Positions 51,829-61,642 are shown, numbered from the stretch's first letter. The stretch: 64,000 bases of DNA from Candidatus Meridianibacter frigidus (GCA_003243975.1 QHBJ01000015.1:28064-92063), one strand, 5' to 3'. Numbers and translations: made by a program. The notes: generated from the letters alone by a model not told the origin.

Positions 51829-53495
51829 CGGCGCGCCTTGGCGAGAAGTTCGTGCGCGTGACGTAAGGCAACGCCCTTGGGTTCGCCGGAGAGCATGCGC
51901 GCCAGTTCATCCGCGCGTTGCGCATCACGTTCGGCTAAACGCACTTCGATGATGGCCCTTCGCGCAGTTTCACGCTTTTCGAGCACGTAGTGCCGCTCGG
52001 CCCAACTGGCAATCTGCGCGAGATGCGTTACCGCCAGCACTTGTCGAGTGGCCGCGAGCCGGCCTAAACGCGCGCCCACCGCCGTCGCGGTGGCTCCCCC
52101 GATGCCGGCGTCGATTTCATCGAAGATCAGCGCGGTTTGCTCGCTGCGATCGGCCAGCACGACGACCAGCACGAGAAGCAGACGCGAGAGCTCGCCGCCC
52201 GATGCGATCCTCGCCAGCGGTCTGAGCTGCTCGCCAGGGTTGGCCGAGAAAACGAATTCCGCCGTCTCAAAACCGAAGGGCTCCGGTTGCGCCAACCCGC
52301 GAAGCTCGATGCGAAAGCGCCCGGCGCCCAACGCCAAATCGGGTAGTTCACCCTCGACGGCTTTCTGTAGCTTTTGCGCAGCGCTTTCTCGCAGACCGCT
52401 GAGCGCTTGCGCGGCATGTCGAAGGGCTTCCGTTTGCGTTGCGCACTGCGCGGAAAGCGCGGCGCGACGCTCGTCACGACTGGCAAAATCGTCGGTTTGC
52501 TCGCGATAGCGTTTCGCCGCCTCCAAGACTGTCTCCAGCGATCCACCGTACTTGCGTTTGAGGAGTTGCAGTTCGTCAAGGCGTTCGGTCATTCGCTCCA
52601 GTTCAGCCGCATCGAACTCGGTGTCTGCCAGTTGGCGGGCGATGCGGGCCGAAAGCTCATTGATCCCTTCTTGCATTTCCATGACCGCCTCGGTCATCTC
52701 TTCCAAGTTGCGATCGATCGAAGAAACTGGCGACAATGCGACGCTCGCGGCTCCCAGCGCGTCGGCGGCCGAAGCGCGCTCGCCGGTGAGGGCATCGTGC
52801 GTGCTCTGCAAGGCGTTGGTGATCCGCTCGATGTTTTCGAGATAGCGGCGACGCTGTTCCAGCGTTTCTTCCTCGCCTGGTTGCGGGGCGGCACGCTCGA
52901 TCTCATCAGCGGCGAACCGCGCAAAGTCAAATTCAGCTCGTGCGCGTTGCTCGGCCTGCGAGTGCGCATCGAGCTGAAGCCGTAAACCGGCAACGGCGCC
53001 GTGCAAACGTTCGACCTCGGCACGTTGCTGCAAAAGTTGTGGCCCGCCGAAGCGATCGAGCAGGTTAAGGTGGTAGGCGGGGCTCAAAAGGCGCTGCGCT
53101 TCGTGCTGTCCGACGATGTCAGCCACGTAGGCAGCGATGTCACGAACGAAGGCGGCCGTCGTTTGGCGCCCGTTTACGCGAACGACCGATTTCCCCGCCG
53201 CGTTGATCTCGCGCACGATGATGCAATCCTCGCCGGCATCCAGCTCCATACCCTGTTGCGCAAACATTTCCGCGAGTGGTTTCGGAGCATCGAAACGAAG
53301 GCTAATTACTGCGCGTTCGCAGCCGCGACGCACGGCTTCGGCACTCGCGCGCTCACCCAGAACGAAGGCGACCGCGCCAACGACCATCGTCTTGCCCGAT
53401 CCGGTTTCCCCCGTGAATATCGTCGCGGCTTCGGAGAAATCGATCTCCGCGCGCTCGATGAGACCGTAATCTTCGATGCTCAAGTGTCGGAGCAC
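51825..53495 (-). CDS. recN: DNA repair protein RecN
   Basis: SMC-like ATPase of double-strand break repair, 556 residues. N-terminal Walker A FTGETGSGKTMVVGAV, a long coiled-coil middle, and the C-terminal LARIASGGELSRLLLVLV signature and FDEIDAGIGGATA Walker B. Full length. Follows nadK by six bases. Confidence 0.96.
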   Translation of the reverse strand: MLRHLSIEDYGLIERAEIDFSEAATIFTGETGSGKTMVVGAVAFVLGERASAEAVRRGCERAVISLRFDAPKPLAEMFAQQGMELDAGEDCIIVREINAAGKSVVRVNGRQTTAAFVRDIAAYVADIVGQHEAQRLLSPAYHLNLLDRFGGPQLLQQRAEVERLHGAVAGLRLQLDAHSQAEQRARAEFDFARFAADEIERAAPQPGEEETLEQRRRYLENIERITNALQSTHDALTGERASAADALGAASVALSPVSSIDRNLEEMTEAVMEMQEGINELSARIARQLADTEFDAAELERMTERLDELQLLKRKYGGSLETVLEAAKRYREQTDDFASRDERRAALSAQCATQTEALRHAAQALSGLRESAAQKLQKAVEGELPDLALGAGRFRIELRGLAQPEPFGFETAEFVFSANPGEQLRPLARIASGGELSRLLLVLVVVLADRSEQTALIFDEIDAGIGGATATAVGARLGRLAATRQVLAVTHLAQIASWAERHYVLEKRETARRAIIEVRLAERDAQRADELARMLSGEPKGVALRHAHELLAKARR

Positions 53496-53501
53496 GATCG
53501 G

Positions 53502-54371
53502 CTATCTCAATTTTTCCTTGATCGAAACACCCCAACGCATCTTCTCTTCCAAGCGCGAAAAGAATTGCAGCGCCGCTGTGCGCGCGAAGCGTACCTTGCG
53601 CGGATGTTGCACGATCGAAACGCTCGCACCCGGCGCCACTTCGCTCATTACCTCGCCGTCGCACTCCAGGTTGGCAAAGACGATCTCCGAATCGCAGGTG
53701 ATGGTAATGCGCGAATCGGCGGGCACAATCAGAGGACGCGAGAAGAGCGTATGCGGCAGCAGCGGCGCTATTCCGAGGGCCTGAACGCTAGGCGCTACGA
53801 TCGCGCCACCGGCCGAGAGAAAGTATGCGGTCGAACCGGTAGGTGTAGCGATGCAAATGCCGTCTGCCGGAATATGCGCGGCCTGTTCGTCGTTTAAGGA
53901 CAATCCGAAGGGCACGATGCGCGATTCACCGCCTTTGCGCACGACTACATCGTTCAGAGCGAAATATTTCTTGCCCTCGTATTCGGCCTGAAGCGCGAGA
54001 CGCTCTTCGATCAACAGGCCGCGCTCGAATAGTATCGGCAAGCTATCGATGCGCGGATCATCTTCATCGAACTCGGTCAAGAAGCCCAAACGGCCGGTAT
54101 TGATGCCCAGCAGCGGAATATTGCTTTCGATCGCGATGCGCGCAGCGCGCAGCAGCGTTCCATCTCCGCCTACCGTGACCAGCAGCGCCGCATCGGCCAC
54201 GGCGCCTCCGCTTGTCTGAATGTTTAGCGATTGCGTTTGTCCGTCGCACAGCGCAATGGGATAACCCGCTTTCCGGAAGCTCTCCCCAACCCGGCTTGCC
54301 AACGTGCGTGCATGCTCGCGCTCGGTATCCACATAGAGCGCGATAGTTTGCGCCTTGGTCGAAACGCTCAT
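53502..54371 (-). CDS. nadK: NAD kinase
   Basis: Phosphorylates NAD+ to NADP+. The 289 residues contain the GGDGTLL active-site motif, GINTGRLGFLTE and ATPTGSTAYFLSAGG. Start ATG overlaps the tlyA stop by one base (TGATG), a tight coupling. Confidence 0.96.
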   Translation of the reverse strand: MSVSTKAQTIALYVDTEREHARTLASRVGESFRKAGYPIALCDGQTQSLNIQTSGGAVADAALLVTVGGDGTLLRAARIAIESNIPLLGINTGRLGFLTEFDEDDPRIDSLPILFERGLLIEERLALQAEYEGKKYFALNDVVVRKGGESRIVPFGLSLNDEQAAHIPADGICIATPTGSTAYFLSAGGAIVAPSVQALGIAPLLPHTLFSRPLIVPADSRITITCDSEIVFANLECDGEVMSEVAPGASVSIVQHPRKVRFARTAALQFFSRLEEKMRWGVSIKEKLR

Positions 54372-55153
54372 CAGGCCTCTGAATTCACCACGGAGTCAAT
54401 TGTTGCATCGTTGATGGGAATGCCCTCGTGGCGGATGAACAAGAAGAATTCGCGATTGCCGGCCGGCCCACGCAGCGGCGAGGCCGTAACCGCTACTGCT
54501 CGCAACCCTAAATCATTCACTGCGGACCGAACTTCCCGCAAGACCGCGCGGTGAACCTCGGGATCGCGGACAACTCCTCCGCCGCCAATTCGCTCGCGCC
54601 CCGCTTCGAATTGCGGCTTAACCAGCGCCGCCATCGACCCTGCGGGGCGCAAGAGCGCCTTTGCTCGAGCAATGATTGTGCGCAACGAGATGAATGACGT
54701 ATCCGCTGCGATGACATCAAAGCCACCGGGGAATGCATCATCGGGAAGATTTCGGAAGTTCGTGCGCTCGATCACCGTTACGCGCGGATCGTTACGCAAC
54801 TTCCACGCAAGCTGGCCGTAACCGACGTCGAGCGCGGTCACGCAGGCCGCGCCGCGCGAAAGCAGACAATCCGTAAACCCACCGGTCGAAGCGCCGATGT
54901 CGAGCGCAGTGGCGCCTTGTACGTTCATGTTGAAGGCGTCGAGCGCATGATTGAGCTTCTCACCGCCGCGACTGACAAAGCGCCGGGATTTCTGAATCTC
55001 AAGAACTGCTTCTTCCGTAATGTATGCTCCCGCTTTTGTAACCGGGGCACCATTCACTCGTACGCGACCTGCCAAGATTAAACCGCGCGCCTGCGAGCGC
55101 GTGATGCTTTCCCGCGCGGCCACGATGTCGTCGAGACGAGTACGCATGCGCAT
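54371..55153 (-). CDS. tlyA: TlyA-family rRNA 2'-O-methyltransferase
   Basis: An S4-like RNA-binding N terminus (TRLDDIVAARESITRSQARGLILAGRVRVNGAPV) followed by a FtsJ-like methyltransferase (SRGGEKLNHALDAF, ALDIGASTGGFTDCLL, AALVKPQFEAGRE). Known TlyA enzymes 2'-O-methylate 16S C1409 and 23S C1920; some homologues are called haemolysin A. About 260 residues with ATG 55153 (55147 also possible). First of tlyA-nadK-recN. Confidence 0.93.
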   Translation of the reverse strand: MRMRTRLDDIVAARESITRSQARGLILAGRVRVNGAPVTKAGAYITEEAVLEIQKSRRFVSRGGEKLNHALDAFNMNVQGATALDIGASTGGFTDCLLSRGAACVTALDVGYGQLAWKLRNDPRVTVIERTNFRNLPDDAFPGGFDVIAADTSFISLRTIIARAKALLRPAGSMAALVKPQFEAGRERIGGGGVVRDPEVHRAVLREVRSAVNDLGLRAVAVTASPLRGPAGNREFFLFIRHEGIPINDATIDSVVNSEA

Positions 55154-55219
55154 CAAGGGACGTCGTTTTCGAGTCCGGCCCTGAGGCTCATCCCGGAGCG
55201 CGCAGCTCCAGAGACGAAC

Positions 55220-55768
55220 ATGCGTGCCATGATTGAAGTTATTCGGCATTGTAGCGTAGACGACGCCGGCCCGGTCGCGCAAATCTACGATCCGATCGTT
55301 GCGAATACGACAATTTCTTTTGAAGAGATTCCTCCAGGACCCGAAGAGATGAACCGCAGGATCGCGGCTGCAAGAGACTGGTTCCCATGGTTGGTCTTCG
55401 AGCGCGACGGTATCGTCGCGGGGTTCGCTTATGCGGCGCCACATCGATCCAGGGCCGCTTACCGATGGGCGGTCGATGTTAGCGTTTATGTGGCACCGGA
55501 GGCGCGGCGCCTCGGTATATCGCGCAAGCTTTACGTGGAACTATTTCGTATCCTAACCGGACAGGGCTATTGCGCGGCATTCGCGGGGGTCGCTTTGCCG
55601 AACGAGCCAAGTTGCAATCTCCATGAAAGCTTCGGATTCACAACGGTGGGCGTCTATCACGCAGTCGGTTTTAAACGGGGGGCGTGGCGCGATGTTCTGT
55701 GGTTCGAAAGGCGCCTGCGACCGGCAAACGAGCCGCCGCCCGAGCTGGTTGCGTTTACAGATCTTTGA
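55220..55768 (+). CDS. GNAT acetyltransferase, phosphinothricin N-acetyltransferase-like
   Basis: A 182-residue GNAT enzyme resembling Pat/Bar and MnaT: YDPIVANTTISFEEIPP, GFAYAAPHRSRAAYRWAVDVSVYV, the acetyl-CoA loop EARRLGISRKLY, and ESFGFTTVGVYHAVGFKRGAWRDV. In ordinary bacteria such enzymes acetylate amino acids or their analogues. ATG at 55220; MIEVIRH at 55229 is an equally good start. Single gene, divergent from tlyA. Confidence 0.9.
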   Translation: MRAMIEVIRHCSVDDAGPVAQIYDPIVANTTISFEEIPPGPEEMNRRIAAARDWFPWLVFERDGIVAGFAYAAPHRSRAAYRWAVDVSVYVAPEARRLGISRKLYVELFRILTGQGYCAAFAGVALPNEPSCNLHESFGFTTVGVYHAVGFKRGAWRDVLWFERRLRPANEPPPELVAFTDL

Positions 55769-55787
55769 GGGACCCCGTCTCTGCGGA

Positions 55788-56018
55788 TCAAAACGGAAGG
55801 TCTTCGTTTGTGCCCGCGCTCTTATCCTGATCCATTGCGCTATCGATTTGATCTTGCGCGGCCTTAAGCAACGTTTCACATTTCTTGGAGAGGGCGAGGC
55901 CCTTCTTGAACAATTCGACCGCCTCGTCGAGATTGGCGTCGCCCGAATCCAGCTTAGCCACGATCTCCTCGAGTTGCTTCATCGCTTCTTCGAATTGGCC
56001 GCTCCGTTTATCCGCCAT
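55788..56018 (-). CDS. xseB: Exodeoxyribonuclease VII small subunit
   Basis: A 76-residue helical hairpin: EEAMKQLEEIVAKLDSGDANLDEAVELFKKGLAL, the standard XseB signature. Binds XseA; excess large subunit is toxic in E. coli, so tight coupling matters. Overlaps the xseA stop by eleven bases. Confidence 0.94.
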   Translation of the reverse strand: MADKRSGQFEEAMKQLEEIVAKLDSGDANLDEAVELFKKGLALSKKCETLLKAAQDQIDSAMDQDKSAGTNEDLPF

Positions 56019-57360
56019 ATCGATTCACCCGTTCGACCCTCGCCGTTAGGCTTCCGCGCGCGAGCTGCGCCTCGATTTCATCACTCGGATTTACGCCTTC
56101 GGCACGTGTGAGAACGCGGCCCCGCGCGCGCACGATTGCATAGCCGGCGCTCAAGATTGTCTCTGGGTTCTTCCCGCCCAGACGCGTCCGCGCAAAAAGG
56201 AGCGCGCGCGCCAAACCGGTGGCGTACGTTTGCATTGCGGCCGGCAATCTGGGCCTCAGGTGCTCCAAACGCGCGCGGTATGGGGTCACGAGCCGCTCCC
56301 TGATATGTCGCAAGCGCGATTTTGCAACCGCAAGGCGCTCGCGCCGGTGCGTTAGATGTTCGACCGGCGAGTGGACTTCCAGCGACTTCTCCAGGGCACG
56401 CAGCCGTTGGTGCCGCACGCTAGCATACCCCGAAATGCGCGCAACCAAGCGTGCGGAGACCGAGTCGCGCCGTTGCTCCAACTTTAGCATCGCGCGGTTT
56501 AGCTGATTCATCATCTGGCGGCGGTGCACGGCAAGCACTTGGAGCGCGGTGTTTCGCGCTTCCGAAAAATAAATCGCGGCCAAGCCCGGCGTCGGCGCCG
56601 CGTAATCGGAGACAAGATCGCAAAGAAAGGTGTCTGCTTTATGGCCGACCCCGGTTATCACCGGCGTCTTACTGCGCGCGATGGCGCGCACGACCGGTTC
56701 TGTGCTGAAAACAAAGAGGTCTTCGAATGAGCCGCCACCGCGCACCAATACGATGACATCGGCGCCGGTCTTGTTTGCGCGGTCGAGAGCTTCGGCAATC
56801 TCGGGACCGGAACCCACGCCTTGCACCGGCGCGTCGATAATTGTCACGTCCACGTGCGGGGCATTCTGCTGGAGCTCGCTGCAGAAGTCGATTTGACCCT
56901 GGCCGCCACGCTTTGAAACCAGTGCAACGGAGAAAGCATAGCGCGGCAACCGGCGCTTGCGATCCAACTCGAAGAGTCCTTCGCGCGCGAATTGCGCCTT
57001 CAAACGCTCCTGCTCGATGTAAAGCTCGCCCAGCCCGGTATGCCGCAGATCCTGAACGAGAAGCTGATACTGGCTGCGCTGCTTGTAGGTGGACACGCTG
57101 CCGGTGGCAACGACGGCACTCCCGTCTTCGACCTTTGGAAATGCACGTACGCGGCTTGCGAACGCAAAACACTCGAGCAACGCTCCCGCATCTTTGAGTT
57201 TGAAGTAGGCCGAGCCATTCTCGAGTACTCTCCACCCGGAAATCTCGCCACTGATCGAGATATTGCGCAGGCGATACTGAGCTTCGAACCAGCGTTCGAG
57301 ACGGCTTGCGAACTCGGAAACCGTGAAAATGTGCTGGACGCCGGTCAACTCTTGCTGCAT
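56008..57360 (-). CDS. xseA: Exodeoxyribonuclease VII large subunit
   Basis: Single-strand-specific exonuclease, 450 residues: N-terminal OB domain (FTVSEFASRLERWFE, ISGEISGW), catalytic region (ALVSKRGGQGQIDF, VLVRGGGSFEDLFVF, TGVGHKADTFLCDLVSDYAAPTP) and a coiled C terminus. Follows pbp1A by six bases. Confidence 0.95.
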   Translation of the reverse strand: MQQELTGVQHIFTVSEFASRLERWFEAQYRLRNISISGEISGWRVLENGSAYFKLKDAGALLECFAFASRVRAFPKVEDGSAVVATGSVSTYKQRSQYQLLVQDLRHTGLGELYIEQERLKAQFAREGLFELDRKRRLPRYAFSVALVSKRGGQGQIDFCSELQQNAPHVDVTIIDAPVQGVGSGPEIAEALDRANKTGADVIVLVRGGGSFEDLFVFSTEPVVRAIARSKTPVITGVGHKADTFLCDLVSDYAAPTPGLAAIYFSEARNTALQVLAVHRRQMMNQLNRAMLKLEQRRDSVSARLVARISGYASVRHQRLRALEKSLEVHSPVEHLTHRRERLAVAKSRLRHIRERLVTPYRARLEHLRPRLPAAMQTYATGLARALLFARTRLGGKNPETILSAGYAIVRARGRVLTRAEGVNPSDEIEAQLARGSLTARVERVNRYGG

Positions 57361-57366
57361 GCGACT

Positions 57367-59433
57367 CTACGGCGGAGGCGAGCCGGGCGCGCCCGTGTCC
57401 AACGGGATCGGCGTGATGGTGCTCGCCGGCGGTTCATAGGTGCTCATATCGCTGACGCGGCCACGCGAGCCCGGTCCGGCGCAGGATGACAGCGGCTCCG
57501 TGCCGGCCAGATAGTATTCGTATCCACCCCCCGAGCAGTTGGCGATCTTCACGACCTCTCCAGAGGGAAACGCAAAGTTGTGCGGTGGTATCTTTTCCAA
57601 CGCAGCGCGCATGAAACGGGCCCACGTGCGCGCCGGGATGTTGCCTCCATACGATTCGCTCATGCGCGAATAGTTGTCGTTGCCCAGCCAAACGGCAGCT
57701 ACTAAATCGGGCGTGAAGCCGACGAACCACGCATCGCGATAGTCGGAAGTTGTACCGGTTTTGCCGCCTGCCGGCCGGTCGATCTGCGCGTTGGGATTCC
57801 CCGTTCCCGAAGTAATGACGCTTTGCAGCATCGTGTCCATAATGTAGGCGGTGCCCGCGCCCAGAACTTCGTTCTGCTGCGGATAGAGATTATCGAGGAC
57901 CGTGGTTCCAAGTGAATCTTTCACCATTCGAAACGGCGAGGGTTCGATATGAATCCCCTGATTGGCGAGGGTCGAGTAGCCGCTGGCCATGTCGAGCGGA
58001 CTGACGACGGAAGTTCCCAGCGCTAGCGACAGATTAGCCTCAAGCGGCGAACTCACACCCATACGCTGCGCATAGGCGATGACGCGATCGACGCCCAGGA
58101 TTTGCGCGAGTTTCACCGCCACGATGTTGCGCGATTGCGCGAGTGCGGTGCGTAACGTGATGGCACCCATATAGCTGTGGTCGTCGTCTTGCGGCGTCCA
58201 CTGCGTCCCGTCTCCCATCGGATAGGAAACCGCCGTATCTTCCATGATGGCCGTGGGCGGCATGCCCGAGTCGATGGCGGCCGTATACACATACACCTTA
58301 AACGAAGACCCCGGCTGGCGATGGGCCTGCCACGCGCGATTGAACTGATTGCTTAAAGAAAACGCGCCCGCACCGCCGACCATGGCCAGTATCTCCCCCG
58401 TTGAGGGACGCAACGCGACCAACGCCATCTGATGGCCATCGATACCTTCGGCAATCGAATGGTCGACGCCCCAATTGACGGCCTCTTGAGCGATCTTCTG
58501 CAAGCGCTCGTCGAGCGTGGTATAGACCTGCAACCCGCCCTCGAAGGTGGTCTGGGTTCCGAATTGCCGCTGCAGCTCGGAAACGACGTAGGTCGTGAAG
58601 TACGGATACGCATACCCCTGCAAACCTTCTCTTCGCAAGCCCGAAAGATGCAGCGGGGCAGTGGCGGCGTTATCGGCCTGCGAGGCAGAAATGTAGCCAG
58701 CGGCGACCATGCGGTCCAGCACGTGACGCTGGCGCGACTTGGCGCGCTCCAAGCTAACGTAGGGCGAGTAATCGGAGGGCGCGTTGGGGATCCCCGCCAG
58801 CATCGCCGCTTGCGCGAGTGAGAGTTTATCAACGCCCTCGCCAAAATAGGTGTGCGATGCCGCTTCAACCCCGTACGAGCCCGAACCGAAGAAGATCAGA
58901 TTGAGATATCGTTCGAGGATCTCGTCTTTCGTGTAGTACCGCTCGATCTCCATGGCCAGCAATGCTTCCTGGATCTTCCGTGAGATGGAGAACTCGTTCG
59001 ACAGAAAGAGAGCGCGTGCCAATTGTTGGGTGATCGTGGAGGCACCTTGCACGCTTTGATGGTGATAATCTGCCATAGCCGCGCGAACGATGCCGGCAAA
59101 GTCAACACCGTGGTGTTGGTAGTAGTGCTGGTCCTCGACCGCAATGAAGGCATTGCGAACCATAGGCGGGACCTTGTTGATCGGAAGCCATATGCGGTTT
59201 TGGCGGTACAGGTTAGCTAGCAGCGTTCCTTGGCGGCTGTAAACGCGCGTGGAACGCTCGGGCTGATAATCTGCCATGCGGTTGATGTCGGGAAGATTCT
59301 TGGAGTAGGAGCTAATGACGCCGGCGATCGTTCCGGCAGCAAAGAGAACCACGAAGAACGCCACGATTAAGACGACGCGCAGGACTCGCCACCACGTGGG
59401 CGCGACGGGTTTGCGCCTCCGACGACGAGCCAT
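57367..59433 (-). CDS. Class A penicillin-binding protein (PBP1A type)
   Basis: Bifunctional peptidoglycan synthase, 688 residues. N-terminal transmembrane helix, glycosyltransferase domain with EDQHYYQHHGVDFAGIVRA and GASTITQQLARALFL, then transpeptidase with PGSSFKVYVYTAA (SxxK), SRN in SRNIVAVKLA and GGKTGTTSDYRDAWFVG. Starts directly after the nusB stop. Confidence 0.96.
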   Translation of the reverse strand: MARRRRRKPVAPTWWRVLRVVLIVAFFVVLFAAGTIAGVISSYSKNLPDINRMADYQPERSTRVYSRQGTLLANLYRQNRIWLPINKVPPMVRNAFIAVEDQHYYQHHGVDFAGIVRAAMADYHHQSVQGASTITQQLARALFLSNEFSISRKIQEALLAMEIERYYTKDEILERYLNLIFFGSGSYGVEAASHTYFGEGVDKLSLAQAAMLAGIPNAPSDYSPYVSLERAKSRQRHVLDRMVAAGYISASQADNAATAPLHLSGLRREGLQGYAYPYFTTYVVSELQRQFGTQTTFEGGLQVYTTLDERLQKIAQEAVNWGVDHSIAEGIDGHQMALVALRPSTGEILAMVGGAGAFSLSNQFNRAWQAHRQPGSSFKVYVYTAAIDSGMPPTAIMEDTAVSYPMGDGTQWTPQDDDHSYMGAITLRTALAQSRNIVAVKLAQILGVDRVIAYAQRMGVSSPLEANLSLALGTSVVSPLDMASGYSTLANQGIHIEPSPFRMVKDSLGTTVLDNLYPQQNEVLGAGTAYIMDTMLQSVITSGTGNPNAQIDRPAGGKTGTTSDYRDAWFVGFTPDLVAAVWLGNDNYSRMSESYGGNIPARTWARFMRAALEKIPPHNFAFPSGEVVKIANCSGGGYEYYLAGTEPLSSCAGPGSRGRVSDMSTYEPPASTITPIPLDTGAPGSPPP

Positions 59434-59841
59434 CTAGCTCCGCTCCGCGTTCATGGCCGTCGAAAGCACGCCGTTCACGAACCGTCCAGAATCATCCGTC
59501 GAAAACTTCTTGGCCAGTTCCACAGCTTCGTTGATGATAACCGGGCGCGGGGTGTCAGGACGATGACCTAGCTCGAACACGCCCATGCGCAAAAGCAACC
59601 GGTCGATCGTCGGCAATCGCTCGATCGTCCATCCCTCCAGAAGCGGGGAGACGAGGGAGTCACTCTCCGACGCGTGCTCCAACGTGCCGTAGACCAGGTC
59701 TTTGATGAATGCACGGTGTGCTCCGTTCGTTCCGGCATGGGCAAAGGTTTCGTCCAAGACTTCGTCAGGGTCCCGTTTTCCAATCTCCACGCTGAAGAGT
59801 GCCTGCAAGGCCAGTTCACGCGCCATGCGGCGGGTCGGCAT
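59434..59841 (-). CDS. nusB: Transcription antitermination factor NusB
   Basis: An all-helical RNA-binding factor of 135 residues for rRNA antitermination: RRMARELALQALFSVEIG, RLPTIDRLLLRMGVFEL and VIINEAVELAKKFSTDDSGRFVNGVL. Nine bases after accC. Confidence 0.95.
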   Translation of the reverse strand: MPTRRMARELALQALFSVEIGKRDPDEVLDETFAHAGTNGAHRAFIKDLVYGTLEHASESDSLVSPLLEGWTIERLPTIDRLLLRMGVFELGHRPDTPRPVIINEAVELAKKFSTDDSGRFVNGVLSTAMNAERS

Positions 59842-59850
59842 CGTCGGTTC

Positions 59851-61206
59851 CTATTTTGCGCCGGCGGTTTCGCGTAGCAGCGAAGGCAAGAAACCGATGT
59901 CGTATTTTCCGGCACGAAAATCCTTGGTTCCCAGAATCGCCAAGCACTGCCCGATGGTAGTCGCAACGCCCTCGACCATGGTCTCGCGCAACGCGCGTTC
60001 CATACGCGCAATCGCGCCCTCGCGCGTCTCCGCAAATGCCACAACTTTCGCCAACATCGAATCGTAAAACGGCGGAATCTGTGCGCCCGCAAAGATGTGC
60101 GTATCGACACGGATTCCGGGCCCACCGGGGAAGACTACACTCGAGAGCGTGCCGGCGGCAGGTGCAAACTGGTGTTCCGGATCCTCGGCATTAATCCGGC
60201 ACTCGATCGCATGGCCGCGGCACGTCAGGTCGCGCTGAACGTAACCCAGCGCCTCGCCGGCAGCAATGCGGATTTGTTCCTTCACGAGGTCGATGCCGTA
60301 CACCATCTCGGTGACCGGATGCTCGACCTGAATTCGCGTGTTCATCTCCATAAAGTAGAGCTCGTTACCGCTGACGAGGAACTCCAAGGTTCCAGCGTTG
60401 GTATAGCCGACGGCGGCAGCAGCACGCACCGCCGTGTCGTGCAGCTTGCGTCGCGTGCCTTGCGGGAGGTTCGGCGCGGGTGCTTCTTCGATCAACTTCT
60501 GATGGGAAGGTTTCTGGACCGAGCAATCGCGCTCGCCCAAATGGACCACATTCCCGAACGCATCGCCGAGCACTTGCACTTCAATGTGGCGGGGCCGCTC
60601 AATCAACTTCTCCAGATACATGCGGCCGTCTTTGAAATTTGCTTCGGCCTCTGCCGATGCTGCAGAGAACGCATTCTCCAACTCGGCCGCCGAGCGCACC
60701 TCGCGCATTCCCTTTCCGCCGCCGCCGGCGGTAGCTTTCAATAGTATGGGATAGCCGATGCGCTTCGCGGCGGACCGCGCTTCATCTACGGAGAGCAGAA
60801 TTCCCGTGCCGGGCGTCGTGGGGACCCCGGCGTCGTGCATTACCCTCTTTGCAGTAGCTTTATCGCCCATCGTCGCGATGACTTCAGGTGTGGGGCCGAT
60901 GAACGTCAGCCCGTGGTCGGCGCAGATTTGCGCGAAGCGCGCATTTTCCGCAAGAAAGCCGTAGCCTGGATGGATCGCGTCCGCGCCGGTAATGAGCGCA
61001 GTGGAAATGATGTTGGGGATGTTGAGGTACGAGCGCGCCACCTGGCCCGGCCCCACGCAGAACTTTTCATTTGCTTGGCGCACGTGTTGCGATTGCCGGT
61101 CCGCCTCCGAGAAAATCGCCACCGTGGATACACCCAGCTCCTGGCACGCGCGGTTGATCCGCAGCGCGATCTCGCCGCGATTGGCAATCAAAACCTTCTT
61201 AAACAC
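59851..61206 (-). CDS. accC: Acetyl-CoA carboxylase biotin carboxylase subunit
   Basis: Carboxylates the biotin of BCCP using ATP and bicarbonate. About 451 residues: VLIANRGEIALRINRA, HPGYGFLAENARFA, ATP-grasp KATAGGGGKGMREV, HLGERDCSVQK, EMNTRIQVEHPVTEM. The GTG at 61206 gives the standard N terminus and overlaps the accB-like stop by eight bases; the frame is open to 61239. Confidence 0.96.
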   Translation of the reverse strand: MFKKVLIANRGEIALRINRACQELGVSTVAIFSEADRQSQHVRQANEKFCVGPGQVARSYLNIPNIISTALITGADAIHPGYGFLAENARFAQICADHGLTFIGPTPEVIATMGDKATAKRVMHDAGVPTTPGTGILLSVDEARSAAKRIGYPILLKATAGGGGKGMREVRSAAELENAFSAASAEAEANFKDGRMYLEKLIERPRHIEVQVLGDAFGNVVHLGERDCSVQKPSHQKLIEEAPAPNLPQGTRRKLHDTAVRAAAAVGYTNAGTLEFLVSGNELYFMEMNTRIQVEHPVTEMVYGIDLVKEQIRIAAGEALGYVQRDLTCRGHAIECRINAEDPEHQFAPAAGTLSSVVFPGGPGIRVDTHIFAGAQIPPFYDSMLAKVVAFAETREGAIARMERALRETMVEGVATTIGQCLAILGTKDFRAGKYDIGFLPSLLRETAGAK

Positions 61207-61642
61207 GTTCGATTTCAAAGAGGGCCTGACCGTATTCAACCGGGTCGCCCTCCGCTACCAGAATGCGGGCGATACGCCCGCGGTTTAGCGAACGTAATGG
61301 CGTGCGGATTCCCAACGCCTCTACATAACCAAGCTCGCGATCTGGTTCGACCTCGCTGCCGGGGCTAAGGCCCGCGCGCGCAAGGTGCGCTATTCCGACC
61401 AAATCCGATGTGATGACGTCAACCGCACGCTGCTTTGCGGCGTGGCCGGCGGCAACTCCGTTGGTCGACGATTTCGGGCTGGCGGCAGCTCTCGACGCGC
61501 CGCCGCGAAGCTCGATACAATCGCCGTTTGCTTCGGTAATCCCGATTTTCACCAGGCCGCTTTCACGCATGGTTTCCGCCATGCGGCGAACGCGCGCGGC
61601 TATAGCGTCTTGTGCGGAGCTCTCGGGCTCGTGTTCGGGCAT
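61199..61642 (-). CDS. accB: AccB (BCCP)-like protein lacking the biotin-accepting lysine
   Basis: 147 residues with BCCP layout: N-terminal helix, variable linker, C-terminal biotinyl-type domain. SDLVGIAHLARAGLSPGSEVEP then the hairpin GYVEALGIRTPLRS, and GRIARILVAEGDPVEYGQALFEIE. In normal BCCPs the hairpin reads EAMKL or EAMKM with biotin on K. Here it is EALGI: position 111 is Gly and no lysine is nearby. It therefore cannot be biotinylated at the canonical site. It is the first gene before accC, where AccB normally sits. Plant BADC proteins are a known precedent for biotin-less BCCP relatives that regulate carboxylase. Confidence 0.85.
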   Translation of the reverse strand: MPEHEPESSAQDAIAARVRRMAETMRESGLVKIGITEANGDCIELRGGASRAAASPKSSTNGVAAGHAAKQRAVDVITSDLVGIAHLARAGLSPGSEVEPDRELGYVEALGIRTPLRSLNRGRIARILVAEGDPVEYGQALFEIERV

